A stretch of 64,000 nt of DNA, from NCBI GenBank assembly GCA_000434055.1, contig HF999647.1:376208-440207 (forward strand). Direction: 5' to 3'. The stretch is from Ruminococcus sp. CAG:488. GTDB lineage: Bacteria > Bacillota > Clostridia > Oscillospirales > Acutalibacteraceae. The notes below the pieces were generated by a model. That model was not told the origin of the DNA. It did not search any database and saw only the letters and a list, made by a program, of their open reading frames with translations. Positions 18,679 through 26,967 of this stretch are shown here, in pieces (positions within the stretch are counted from its first letter, which is position 1; the number at the start of each line of letters is the position of its first letter). Position numbers and translations under genes: made by a program.

Positions 18679-19602
18679 TTATTTATTAAATCCTTCGACC
18701 TTCATGTAGTCCTTGGATTTATATTTGATGAATACCGTCAGCGCCGCCCCGAACGGAACAGCGAGAACGGTTAAAAACTTTTTTGGAGATTCAGAAATAA
18801 AATGCTTGTTTTTCATCAGAATCGAGCTTGAAACATAGTGAATACAGTTTCTTATAACGTCCTTAGGCTGGGGAAAGGCGGTCATATCGAATTTTCTCAG
18901 AAAAGCAAAGCCCTGCGGATTTCTGAGATACTGGCGGTACATATTCGTGCTTGATCCGTCAGCCATATATTCAACCACACAAACGGGTTCATTCATAATT
19001 ATCAGGGTGTAATCAAGGTCGGCAAGCGTATATTTATAAGAGAGCGGAACATATTTTTCACCCGGAAAGGTGGGGTAGGGGGGATAGCTTTTCATTATGT
19101 CGGTTCGGTAGATTATTTTTTTATCGCCGCGTCCGCCTCGTTGATAGTAGGAGTAGAACGTCGTGTCAAACCGATCGGTTTCAAGCTCCTTGCCTATCAC
19201 GTTGCCGTTATCAAAAATATCGAGTGCAAGAATTCCCGCATATTTATCACTGCCGTGTTTTCTCCAGCAGTTCACGATCTTTTCAACAGCATCGTCAGTC
19301 ATATAATCGTCGGAGTCGATACAGGTGTTCAGCTCGGTGTCAATATTTTTGTAGGCGGTGTTGTGCGCCGTGTGCATACCGCCGTTTTCTTTATAAACAT
19401 ATTTAATTTCAAATCCGTTATCGGGCACCGTCTGCCAATGTTTTATAAGCTCGGCTGTATTGTCGGTCGAGCCGTCGTCAACAACAAGCCATACAAAATC
19501 CTTTAGTGTCTGACGGCGCAGGCTTTCATAGCATTTGTGAATTGTGTAGGCTCTGTTGTACGCCGGCGTGAACACCGTTAAGGTCTTCTTTTGCGTTTCC
19601 AT
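18679..19602 (-). CDS. family 2 glycosyltransferase
   Basis: About 307-aa GT-A-fold glycosyltransferase of family 2. LTVFTPAYNRAYTIHKCYESL is the nucleotide-sugar-binding N-terminus, WLVVDDGSTDNT the first Asp motif, and LNTCIDSDDYMTDDAV the DxD-like metal-binding motif near residue 100. The acceptor and sugar are unknown; the product is cytosolic and may be membrane-associated. The start METQKKTL at 19602 is preferred because GGAGG lies eight bases before it; the frame extends upstream to 19659 without a better site. It is downstream of the fucO terminator and appears monocistronic. Confidence 0.85.
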   Translation of the reverse strand: METQKKTLTVFTPAYNRAYTIHKCYESLRRQTLKDFVWLVVDDGSTDNTAELIKHWQTVPDNGFEIKYVYKENGGMHTAHNTAYKNIDTELNTCIDSDDYMTDDAVEKIVNCWRKHGSDKYAGILALDIFDNGNVIGKELETDRFDTTFYSYYQRGGRGDKKIIYRTDIMKSYPPYPTFPGEKYVPLSYKYTLADLDYTLIIMNEPVCVVEYMADGSSTNMYRQYLRNPQGFAFLRKFDMTAFPQPKDVIRNCIHYVSSSILMKNKHFISESPKKFLTVLAVPFGAALTVFIKYKSKDYMKVEGFNK

Positions 19603-19693
19603 GTGATAATCCTCCGATAGATGAGTGCTGTTCTCATTTTGCCTCCTTTGTTTAAACAAGACGAGGCTCGCCCTTTTCGATATGTTAATCCCG

Positions 19694-19724
19694 AAAAAAT
19701 CCGCCGGGTAAAGCCCGACGGATT
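19694..19724 (-). terminator. intrinsic terminator of fucO
   Basis: Minus-strand arms AATCCGTCGGG and CCCGGCGGATT with a 5-base loop and a T-run, 21 bp after the dehydrogenase stop codon. Confidence 0.85.
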
Positions 19725-19744
19725 ACCTTTATTCAATTATACAA

Positions 19745-20890
19745 TCAAATAAGCTTTTTGTAAAGAGCTGTAATCTCTTCAACGCTTGTGTCTCTCGGGT
19801 TGCCCGGACGGCAAGCATCATCATAAGCAGACTGTGCAAGGAACGGAATATCCTCTTCCTTAACAATCTCTTTGAGGTTTGCCGGAATTCCGACATCGTG
19901 TGAAAGCTGCTTAACTGCGTCAATAGCTGCCTTGCGAGCTTCTTCGATGCTCATATCCTCTGTGCCCTCAACGCCCATAGCCTTTGCGATATCACGGTAC
20001 TTATCGCCTGTTGCAGGAGCGTTATACTCCATAACAGTCGGGAGAAGGATTGCGTTTGCAACACCGTGCGGTGTGTCATAAAGTGCGCCGAGCGGATGAG
20101 CCATTGAATGAACGATACCGAGACCTACGTTTGAGAAGCCCATACCGGCGACATACTGACCGAGAGCCATTCCCTCTCTGCCCTCTGCAGTGTTCTCAAC
20201 AGCACCTCTGAGGTTCTTGGAGATTATCTCAATTGCCTTGAGATGGAACATATCCGAAAGTGCCCATGCGCCCTTTGTAATATAGCCCTCAATGGCATGA
20301 GTAAGAGCGTCCATACCTGTTGCGGCGGTAAGACCCTTCGGCATTGATGACATCATGTCGGGATCAACGACTGCAACGACCGGGATATCATGTACGTCAA
20401 CGCAAACCATCTTGCGGTTCTTCTCGGCATCGGTGATAACATAGTTGATTGTAACCTCGGCGGCTGTGCCTGCCGTGGTAGGAACTGCGATGATGGGAAC
20501 GCATTTATTCTTTGTCGGAGCAACGCCCTCAAGAGAACGAACGTCCGCAAACTCGGGATTTGCAATGATAATGCCGACTGCTTTCGCGGTATCCATTGAT
20601 GAACCGCCGCCGATGGCTACGATACAGTCTGCGCCGATTTCCTTGAACTTGGCAACGCCTGCCTGAACATTCTGAATAGTCGGATTCGGTTTGATGTCGG
20701 TAAATAATTCGTATTCGATTCCCGCATTTTCAAGAACATCTGTAACCTTCTTTGATACGCCGAACTTTACAAGGTCAGGGTCTGAAGCAACCATAACCTT
20801 CTTAAAGCCTCTGCCCTTTACTTCATCGGGGATAGCATTGATAGCGCCTGCGCCATGGTAAGAAGTTTCGTTAAGTACAAATCTGTTCAT
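19745..20890 (-). CDS. fucO: iron-containing alcohol dehydrogenase, FucO-like lactaldehyde reductase
   Basis: 381-aa group III metal-dependent alcohol dehydrogenase. IGGGSSMDTAKAVGI is the NAD-binding motif; the metal ligands are visible in GMDALTHAIEGY (Asp and His) and HSMAHPLGALYDTPHG (two His), matching the Fe2+ site of E. coli FucO. Overall it resembles lactaldehyde reductase, which reduces L-lactaldehyde to 1,2-propanediol during fucose or rhamnose fermentation, or glycerol/propanediol oxidoreductases. mgsA (5.7 kb) makes methylglyoxal, which feeds the same products, but linkage is only suggestive. A LacI/CcpA-like palindrome lies downstream of its promoter. Confidence 0.88.
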   Translation of the reverse strand: MNRFVLNETSYHGAGAINAIPDEVKGRGFKKVMVASDPDLVKFGVSKKVTDVLENAGIEYELFTDIKPNPTIQNVQAGVAKFKEIGADCIVAIGGGSSMDTAKAVGIIIANPEFADVRSLEGVAPTKNKCVPIIAVPTTAGTAAEVTINYVITDAEKNRKMVCVDVHDIPVVAVVDPDMMSSMPKGLTAATGMDALTHAIEGYITKGAWALSDMFHLKAIEIISKNLRGAVENTAEGREGMALGQYVAGMGFSNVGLGIVHSMAHPLGALYDTPHGVANAILLPTVMEYNAPATGDKYRDIAKAMGVEGTEDMSIEEARKAAIDAVKQLSHDVGIPANLKEIVKEEDIPFLAQSAYDDACRPGNPRDTSVEEITALYKKLI

Positions 20891-20962
20891 GGTATTACAC
20901 TCTCCTTAATAACCGCTTTTCTGCGGTTGATTTATCTTTTCGGCGTGCTTTTGTTATCTTGC

Positions 20963-20975
20963 GGTAACGTTTACC
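20963..20975. promoter_or_regulatory. LacI/CcpA-type operator upstream of fucO
   Basis: GGTAACGTTTACC is a near-perfect palindrome with central CG, the form recognised by LacI-family regulators including CcpA (cre). On the minus strand it lies just after AT-rich TATAAT-like sequence (20985-20995), where a bound repressor would block transcription of fucO. Confidence 0.5.
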
Positions 20976-21027
20976 CACGCTTTAATTATATTATAAACTT
21001 AATTTTTGCGGAAATTGTGACATTATT

Positions 21028-21687
21028 TTAACAACCTGTGAACTTTTTTAATTCTTTTACGAAAAGTGTTCCGTTGTTAACGGTGAATCTTATTTCGAAT
21101 CCCGCAAAATTAAAGCCGTAAATTCTTTCGGGGTCGTTCTGATATTGGGGTCTCGGGTCAAGCTCCAGAACCTTAATAAGTGCAGATTGCTTGTTTTCGG
21201 GGAACACGGATAAAAGACTGTCGGGAATAACGACCTTCAAACGCTCGCTGCCGTCTTTTGAAAATCCTCCGACGGCGTCGGGGTGACAGTCAGCATAGGG
21301 TATATACGGCTTGATATCGACAAGCTCCGTTCCGTCCATCAAATCGGCTCCCGAAATTATAAGGTCCGTTCCGTCGATTCTGTCGAGTCTCACACAGGAA
21401 AGACCGATATTGTTAGGACGAAAAGGAGAACGGGTAGCAAAAACACCCATTCTGGTATTGCCGCCGAGCTTTGGCGGACGAACGGTCAGCGAATGATTTT
21501 CGGCAGGTGTGTTGAACTTCCACAGAAGCCAGATGTGCGAGAAACCGTCAAGCCCTCTTATTGCATCGGGACTGTGGAATTCGGGCTCAAAAACAATTCT
21601 GCCCTTCAGTTCCTCGACCAATCCGCTCTGTCTCGGGATTCCGAACTTTGTTGGAAAGTCCGTGTGAATTTTTGCAATCGTTTTCAT
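21028..21687 (-). CDS. trmO: tRNA (adenine(37)-N6)-methyltransferase TrmO
   Basis: 219-aa TsaA/TrmO-family enzyme that methylates N6-threonylcarbamoyl-A37 in tRNA. The core HIWLLWKF, FATRSPFRPNNIGLSCV and SGADLMDGTELVDIKPYIPYAD blocks are diagnostic; RSPFRPNNIGLS holds the SAM-site residues of the beta-barrel methyltransferase. The N-terminus MKTIAKIHTDFPTKFGIPRQ is typical. It is divergent from the tam-like gene at 21811, with an extended -10 promoter (TGATATAAT) upstream. Confidence 0.92.
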   Translation of the reverse strand: MKTIAKIHTDFPTKFGIPRQSGLVEELKGRIVFEPEFHSPDAIRGLDGFSHIWLLWKFNTPAENHSLTVRPPKLGGNTRMGVFATRSPFRPNNIGLSCVRLDRIDGTDLIISGADLMDGTELVDIKPYIPYADCHPDAVGGFSKDGSERLKVVIPDSLLSVFPENKQSALIKVLELDPRPQYQNDPERIYGFNFAGFEIRFTVNNGTLFVKELKKFTGC

Positions 21688-21756
21688 AGCGTCACCTTTT
21701 CGGCTTTTTTCAAAAGTATTATATCAAATCATGTGCAAAAAAACAACGTCGGCTAC

Positions 21757-21784
21757 TTGAAAAAATAAAATAGGGGAGTATAAT
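21757..21784 (+). promoter_or_regulatory. sigma-A promoter of the tam-like methyltransferase
   Basis: TTGAAA (21757-21762) and TATAAT (21779-21784), 16-bp spacer, 26 bp ahead of the start codon. Confidence 0.65.
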
Positions 21785-21810
21785 AAAGAAAAATTCAGGG
21801 AGGGATAATT

Positions 21811-22578
21811 ATGTCTGACTGGAATTCAAATCAATACATGAAATTCGGTGCCGAGCGTACTCAGCCGTCAATAGATCTTGTAAACCGCATTGCCGACATA
21901 AACCCGAATCGCATTCTTGATATCGGATGCGGACCCGGAAACAGCACCGATAGGCTCGCCAAGCAATTTCCGAATGCCGACATTCTTGGTGTGGATTTTT
22001 CGGAGGATATGTTAAAAAAAGCACGGACAACCTACCCCGAGCTTAGATTTGAGCAGAGCTTTATACCCGATGATCTCGATAAGCTTGACGGGGAATTTGA
22101 CCTTATTTTTTCAAATGCTTGTATTCATTGGATTCCGAATCATGAGTCGCTGCTCCCTGCGATTTTCGATAAGCTCAGCGACGGCGGTACTCTTGCCGTT
22201 CAGATTCCGTACATTCAAAAGGCTCCGTTTTACCGACTTTTAAATCTTCTTGTTCACACTGTTGAATGGAAAGATCTTTCTTCTATACATAATTATCACA
22301 ATCTTCTTCCTGAGGATTATTATGACATTCTCGGCAGGCTCAGCGATAATTTCAATATTTGGGAGACGACATATTATCATACGGTTCAGTCACATAACGG
22401 CGTGATCGAATGGTACAAGGGAAGCGGCCTGAGACCGTATCTTGACTCTCTCTCGGAGGAAAAAAGACCCGAATTTCTTGCGGATCTGAACGAGATAATT
22501 TCCGAGAATTTTCCGCGCAGAGCCAACGGCTCAATCATTCTCAAAATGCCCCGTCTTTTCTTCACAGCAAAAAAATGA
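21811..22578 (+). CDS. tam: SAM-dependent methyltransferase, trans-aconitate 2-methyltransferase-like
   Basis: 255-aa class I methyltransferase. ILDIGCGPGNSTDRLA is motif I, ILGVDFSEDMLKKA motif II, and FDLIFSNACIHWIPNHESLLP motif IV/V. The WxxxxY start (DWNSNQYMKFGAERTQPSIDLV) and the SNACIHWIPNH block match trans-aconitate 2-methyltransferase, which detoxifies trans-aconitate by methyl esterification. Related enzymes of similar sequence may have other acceptors, so the substrate is uncertain. GGGAGGG lies eight bases upstream of ATG. Monocistronic with its own promoter and terminator. Confidence 0.8.
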   Translation: MSDWNSNQYMKFGAERTQPSIDLVNRIADINPNRILDIGCGPGNSTDRLAKQFPNADILGVDFSEDMLKKARTTYPELRFEQSFIPDDLDKLDGEFDLIFSNACIHWIPNHESLLPAIFDKLSDGGTLAVQIPYIQKAPFYRLLNLLVHTVEWKDLSSIHNYHNLLPEDYYDILGRLSDNFNIWETTYYHTVQSHNGVIEWYKGSGLRPYLDSLSEEKRPEFLADLNEIISENFPRRANGSIILKMPRLFFTAKK

Positions 22579-22588
22579 ACATAAAATA

Positions 22589-22616
22589 ACCGCCGATGAT
22601 TGCTCGTCGGCGGTTT
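22589..22616. terminator. terminator between tam-like gene and the P-type ATPase (bidirectional)
   Basis: 11-bp stem ACCGCCGATGA / TCGTCGGCGGT with a 4-base loop and T/A-rich flanks, placed between two convergent genes. Confidence 0.75.
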
Positions 22617-22631
22617 GCTTATTGTTAGAAT

Positions 22632-25364
22632 TTATGCTTCCTTCTTCTTGTTAACTGCTCGCCTGATTGCCTTGCCTATCTCAAATACAGGAACAGTTGA
22701 AAGTGCGAGGCCGAATGAAATTGCAAGCTCTTCAATGCTGAATGTGCCCGGTTCGATTCCGAATACGGTGCAAAGACCCGGAATATAGATAGCCGCGAGA
22801 GTCAATGCCGTTGTTGCAAAGAATGCACCTACAAGCCACCAGTTCATTTTTTTCATCATGTCTGCCGAGAAGAGTGAAGCCTGACGTGAACGCATGTTTA
22901 TTGCGCACATCATTTCGGCAAAGTTAACTGTAAGGAATGCCATTGCCATTGCGTTGACACATTCTGTGCCGCTGAAGAAGCCTGCGAGACTGTGTGTTGC
23001 ACCGCCTACGGGTTCAAGCCAATATCCTATAATGTATGCGGCAATTTCGATGATTGCAAGGTAAATTCCCTGCCATACCATGTCAACACCGGCACCGTTT
23101 GAAAAGATACCGTCCGTTGTCGGGCGCGGACGTCTTCTCATGATGTCACCCTCAGCTTTTTCCATACCGAGAGCAAGACCCGGGAGAGAGTCCGTAACCA
23201 TGTTGATCCAAAGAAGATGAACAGGGGAAAGGATAGTGAAGTGAAGAATCGAAGCAACGAACATGATTATAACTTCACTGAGGTTTGTTGAAAGCTGGAA
23301 CTGAAGAACCTTGAGAACATTGTCGTAAATCTTACGTCCTTCTTCAACAGCGTTGACGATTGTTGCAAAGTTATCATCGGCAAGAACCATGTCCGAGGTG
23401 CCCTTTGTAACGTCCGTACCTGTGATACCCATTCCGATACCGATATCGGCTGCCTTGATTGACGGAGCGTCGTTAACGCCGTCTCCCGTCATGGCCGTAA
23501 CCATTCCGCGAGCCTTCCAGGCTTTAACTATGCGTGTCTTGTGCTCGGGCTGAACACGGGCATAAACGGAATATTTTGTAACTTCCTCTTTAAGCTCCTC
23601 GTCGCTGAATTTATCAAGCTCTGCGCCCATTATAGCCTGTGAAGCATCTGTAATGATGCCAAGCTCCTTGCCGATGGCAACAGCCGTATCCTTATGGTCA
23701 CCCGTAATCATAACGGGGCGGATACCTGCCTGACGGCACTCGTCGATAGCTGCCTTAACCTCGGGACGAACCGGGTCGATCATGCCTGTAAGACCGATAA
23801 AGATAAGGTCGTTTTCAAGTGCTTCGGGAGCGAAGTCCGTAGGAGCGGAATCATAATTTTTATATGCGCAGGCAAGAACTCTGAGAGCCTTATCTGCCAT
23901 TCTTTTATTGTCCTTGAGTGCGGCGGCTTTTATATCGTCCGTTATATCAACTACTTTACCGCCGATAAGAGCATATTTACACTTTTTAAGGATTTCATCG
24001 GGTGCTCCCTTTGTGTACTGAACGATACCGTCGGCAGACTGATGAACGGTTGACATCATCTTTCTGCCCGAATCGAACGGAGCTTCGCCGATACGCGGCA
24101 TGGCGGCAACAAGGGTACTCTTGTGCATATTAAGGGAATTTGCGTACGCAACGAGTGCAGCCTCTGTCGGCTCACCCGTAACCTTGCCGTTTGCATCAAT
24201 TTCAGCGTCACAGCAGAGAGCCATTGCTTTTGCAAGAAGCTGTTCGTCATCGCCGTAATGGTCAACAACGGTCATCTTGTTCTGTGTGAGCGTACCTGTT
24301 TTATCCGAGCAAATGATCTGCGTACAGCCGAGAGTTTCGACAGCGGTCAGCTTTCTGATGAGAGCCTGACGCTTACTCATGGCGGTAACTCCGATTGAAA
24401 GGATAATCGTAACAACCGCAGGAAGACCTTCGGGGATAGCGGCAACCGCAAGAGCTATAGCCGCAATGAATGTATTAAGTGAAGATTCACCGAGAAGCTT
24501 CCATGTAAAAGGTTCGTTTGAAAGTACAAGCGTTTCAACAACGCCGACAACGAAAACGAGAACGCTGATGCCGATAACAAGCTTTGTGAGGAAGTGAGAA
24601 AGCTCGCCCATCTTCTTCTGGAGCGGAGTTTCCTCCTTTTCGGCCGTGCTGAGAGCGTCGGCAATTTTACCCATTTCCGTGTTCATGCCCGTGCCTGTGA
24701 CAACAGCTTTGCCGCGGCCGTAAACGATTGTAGAACCGCTGTAAAGCATATTTTTTCTGTCGCCGAGGGCAACATCCTTTGTGCTGTCCTTAAGCATGAG
24801 AACGTCAACCATTTTTGTAACGGGAACGGATTCTCCCGTCAGCGCCGCTTCCTCAACCTTCATTGAGTGGGATTCGAGAATTCGGCAGTCGGCAGGAACG
24901 GCGTCGCCTGCTTCAAAGAGAACGATATCTCCGATAACAACATCCTCGCTCTTGAGAACAACAACCTCGCCGTCACGCAGAACCTTCGATGTTGCCGCTG
25001 TCATTTGCATGAGGGCGTCCATCGCAGCCTCCGCCTTGCTTTCCTGAACGAGACCCATTATCGTGTTAATGATAACAACAACAAGGATAACAAAAACGTC
25101 GGCAAACTCACGAACCGTCGGCTTTCCGCCGGCTTCAATAACTGCCACAACGCCCTGAATGGCTGCCGCAACAAGAAGCATGATAATCATCGGATCGGCA
25201 AGAGAGTTAATAAATTTTCTGAACAGGCTTTCCTTTTCGGCTTCCTTGAGTTTGTTTTTACCGTTTTTCTCAAGTCGTTTTGCCGCTTCGGCAGAGCTTA
25301 AGCCTTTTTCGGAGCTTTGAGTCTGCGAAAGAACCTCTTTTGCATTTTCAAGATAATACTTCAA
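22632..25364 (-). CDS. P-type Ca2+/Mn2+-transporting ATPase (YoaB-like)
   Basis: 910-aa P2A-type cation pump. Order: N-terminal actuator half (SSEKGLSSAEAAKRLEKNG), LTGESVPVTK, membrane helix 4 motif AAIPEGLPAVVT, phosphorylation site CSDKTGTLTQNKM, hinge TGDGVNDAPSIKAADIG, and six C-terminal helices. The start is a TTG at 25364, seven bases after AAAGGAGG, giving LKYYLENAKEVL; the longer open frame to 25508 is riboswitch sequence read through by chance. The Mn2+-sensing yybP-ykoY leader suggests it exports manganese, as for Lactococcus YoaB, though the fold alone would also fit calcium. Monocistronic. Confidence 0.93.
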   Translation of the reverse strand: MKYYLENAKEVLSQTQSSEKGLSSAEAAKRLEKNGKNKLKEAEKESLFRKFINSLADPMIIMLLVAAAIQGVVAVIEAGGKPTVREFADVFVILVVVIINTIMGLVQESKAEAAMDALMQMTAATSKVLRDGEVVVLKSEDVVIGDIVLFEAGDAVPADCRILESHSMKVEEAALTGESVPVTKMVDVLMLKDSTKDVALGDRKNMLYSGSTIVYGRGKAVVTGTGMNTEMGKIADALSTAEKEETPLQKKMGELSHFLTKLVIGISVLVFVVGVVETLVLSNEPFTWKLLGESSLNTFIAAIALAVAAIPEGLPAVVTIILSIGVTAMSKRQALIRKLTAVETLGCTQIICSDKTGTLTQNKMTVVDHYGDDEQLLAKAMALCCDAEIDANGKVTGEPTEAALVAYANSLNMHKSTLVAAMPRIGEAPFDSGRKMMSTVHQSADGIVQYTKGAPDEILKKCKYALIGGKVVDITDDIKAAALKDNKRMADKALRVLACAYKNYDSAPTDFAPEALENDLIFIGLTGMIDPVRPEVKAAIDECRQAGIRPVMITGDHKDTAVAIGKELGIITDASQAIMGAELDKFSDEELKEEVTKYSVYARVQPEHKTRIVKAWKARGMVTAMTGDGVNDAPSIKAADIGIGMGITGTDVTKGTSDMVLADDNFATIVNAVEEGRKIYDNVLKVLQFQLSTNLSEVIIMFVASILHFTILSPVHLLWINMVTDSLPGLALGMEKAEGDIMRRRPRPTTDGIFSNGAGVDMVWQGIYLAIIEIAAYIIGYWLEPVGGATHSLAGFFSGTECVNAMAMAFLTVNFAEMMCAINMRSRQASLFSADMMKKMNWWLVGAFFATTALTLAAIYIPGLCTVFGIEPGTFSIEELAISFGLALSTVPVFEIGKAIRRAVNKKKEA

Positions 25365-25385
25365 AAAATGACCTCCTTTTTGTAA

Positions 25386-25422
25386 CAAAAAACCTTTGAC
25401 AGACTTATCGCCTGCCAAAGGT
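25386..25422 (-). terminator. riboswitch-controlled terminator of the P-type ATPase
   Basis: Minus-strand 11-bp stem ACCTTTGGCAG / CTGTCAAAGGT (one G-U pair) followed by a T-run, ending 22 bp before the TTG start. Its 5' arm belongs to the duplicated module, so folding of the aptamer can compete with it. Confidence 0.85.
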
Positions 25423-25520
25423 CTTGCATCAAATACGAAAAATCTCATCGGTCTGCTGCCAGCCTTATAGTCTGCCAAAGGTCTTGCATCAAACACGAAA
25501 AATCGCATCGGTCTGCTGCC
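25412..25520 (-). repeat. tandem duplication inside the Mn2+ riboswitch
   Basis: Two 49-bp copies (25412-25460 and 25472-25520), differing at only two positions, repeat with a 60-bp period. Each carries, on the minus strand, GGCAGCAGACCGATG, the TTTTTCGT stem and GCAAGACCTTTGGCAG. The copy nearer the gene supplies the 5' arm of the terminator. Confidence 0.9.
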
Positions 25521-25605
25521 GGCTGAAAATGACTTGATATTTCAAGCCTTTAAAGCGCGTGGCGACAGCAGATAGGAAAAATCCCATAGCTACTCCCCAA
25601 TGGAT
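25423..25605 (-). ncRNA. yybP-ykoY manganese riboswitch
   Basis: Minus-strand leader with the hallmark GGGGAGTAGC loop (25589-25598), followed by TGCTGTCGCCACGCGC (25553-25568) and the distal GCAGACC element, present twice because of the tandem duplication. The family binds Mn2+ and, with a terminator, activates expression. It precedes a P-type ATPase, one of the commonest gene classes under this riboswitch. Confidence 0.88.
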
Positions 25606-25613
25606 GTATATTT

Positions 25614-25641
25614 ATAATATCATATCCAAAAAATTTGTCAA
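25614..25641 (-). promoter_or_regulatory. sigma-A promoter of the Mn2+ riboswitch/ATPase
   Basis: Minus-strand TTGACA (25636-25641) and TATTAT (25614-25619) with a 16-bp spacer. Confidence 0.7.
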
Positions 25642-25965
25642 GATTTTTCAGATAATTCTATACAAATATTTATTAAAGTCAAAAAATGCTTGATGCTGAT
25701 ATTCTTTGCCGATGTTTATGCAGGGACGGTAGTTATATGGCAACAGAAAAATTGACAAGAAAAATATGGTACGGTGAGGTTCGACAAAGGCGATTTCTCG
25801 GCGCTGATATGTTTTGCCGATGTTGGTACAGTTTTTAACAGGTATAAATGTATCCGTTTTGCAAACAAATTGGTGAAATCTGAAAAATATAACCCTATAA
25901 GGTTATGAAAGCATTCTTTTTAAGCTATTTATGAGAAGATTGTTTCTCAATAATACTTGAAAGGA
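25642..25965. other. intergenic region with decayed duplicated fragment and operator-like palindrome
   Basis: Two related segments, 25695-25725 and 25803-25831, share GCTGATAT, TTTGCCGATGTT and CAG with a 108-bp offset. A GTG-initiated frame 25774-25908 (44 codons, ending KYNPIRL) contains the second copy, and the first encodes a similar ADV-containing stretch in another frame, so this may be a remnant of a repeated coding sequence. There is no convincing ribosome binding site. An 18-bp palindromic sequence, ATAACCCTATAAGGTTAT, lies at 25889-25906. Confidence 0.4.
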
Positions 25966-26967
25966 ATGATAAAAATTAACAGCTTCGAGTTCAGAAATGA
26001 TCCTCTTTTTCTCAGAAATCAGTTTAAGGGCGTCGGAATGTTTTCAATGCCTCTGATAAAAATGCAGGACATTTCTCTTGAAAAACTGTCGCTTATAGGT
26101 TATGATAAAATCAATCAAAGCGACGAAAAAGAAAAAACGGTACACTTTTTTCTTGATGATTACCGTTTTGAAAGTATTTATAAAAATCCCGATGATAAAA
26201 TTGAACGGCTAAAAAAATTCAATGCCGTTATGTCGCCTGACTTTAGCATGTTTACCGAAATGCCTGTCAGCTTGCAGTTGTATAACTGCTTCAGAAACAG
26301 GTGGGTCGGGGCGTATCTGCAGTCAAAGGGTATTAAGGTCATACCGACCGTACGGTGGGGCAGCCTTGAAAGCTTCAATTTCTGCTTTGACGGAATTGAA
26401 CAAGGCTGTACGGTTGCCGTTTCAACGCTTGGAATAAAAAATGAAAAGTCTCATTTTATGCTTGGCTATAATGAAATGCGCAGGCGGATACGACCGAAGA
26501 AAATAATTTGTTACGGCAAGCCTTTTGAGGATATGAAAGGCGATATAATCGAAATAGATTATGCCGAAACAAACAATCTCAAACACTATGAACCTATATA
26601 CGTGACAAAAGTTACCGGATATGTTTTGCCTCGCGAAAAGGGCGGCGGTTCAGCAGGCGGAATCGGAGCAGGCAACCCGAAGCCGACTTTTGACGAGAAC
26701 AGAGATATGCCGAAATTTCCGGGATACAAAAACAAATCACCCGGAAAGGGCTTTGAATGGAGGGGCAGCTCGTCTCCGGAAGATAATAAAGGTAATTGGT
26801 ATAATCGAGAAACCGGAGAAAGCTATCACTGGGATGTGAACCATAGTGAAGGAAAAGAACCCCATTGGGATTACAAACATCCGGAAGGGTGGAAAAGAGG
26901 ATATAGGATTTTTGAAGATGGAAGTTGGGAACAAAAATTTTTTGAAGGAGCTTTTTATTATGGATAA
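25966..26967 (+). CDS. DUF4417-like protein fused to a C-terminal toxin-like domain
   Basis: 333-aa two-part protein. Residues about 1-215 resemble DUF4417, a family of unknown function common in phages and mobile elements, with MSPDFSMFTEMPVSLQLYNC, GIKVIPTVRWG and STLGIKNEKSHFMLGYNEM. A glycine-rich linker (residues 226-236) leads to a 95-residue tail with GKGFEWRG, NWYNRETGESYHWDVNH and EPHWDYKHPEGW, rich in Trp, His and Asp, which resembles the C-terminal toxin tips of RHS/polymorphic toxins. No signal peptide or secretion domain is seen. The start is uncertain: ATG at 25966 directly follows GAAAGGA, and a TTG lies at 25957. The next gene overlaps its stop by 8 bases and may encode immunity. 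Confidence 0.65.
   Translation: MIKINSFEFRNDPLFLRNQFKGVGMFSMPLIKMQDISLEKLSLIGYDKINQSDEKEKTVHFFLDDYRFESIYKNPDDKIERLKKFNAVMSPDFSMFTEMPVSLQLYNCFRNRWVGAYLQSKGIKVIPTVRWGSLESFNFCFDGIEQGCTVAVSTLGIKNEKSHFMLGYNEMRRRIRPKKIICYGKPFEDMKGDIIEIDYAETNNLKHYEPIYVTKVTGYVLPREKGGGSAGGIGAGNPKPTFDENRDMPKFPGYKNKSPGKGFEWRGSSSPEDNKGNWYNRETGESYHWDVNHSEGKEPHWDYKHPEGWKRGYRIFEDGSWEQKFFEGAFYYG

Noticed and set aside
25365..25508. N-terminal extension of the P-type ATPase containing a repeated MRFFVFDARPLA
   Set aside because: It is translation of the Mn2+ riboswitch and its tandem duplication; a TTG start at 25364 with AAAGGAGG is better placed and matches the family's N-terminus.
25412..25520. Possible CRISPR-like direct repeats
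   Set aside because: Only two copies with 11-bp spacing, and they fall within a recognisable riboswitch; no cas genes.
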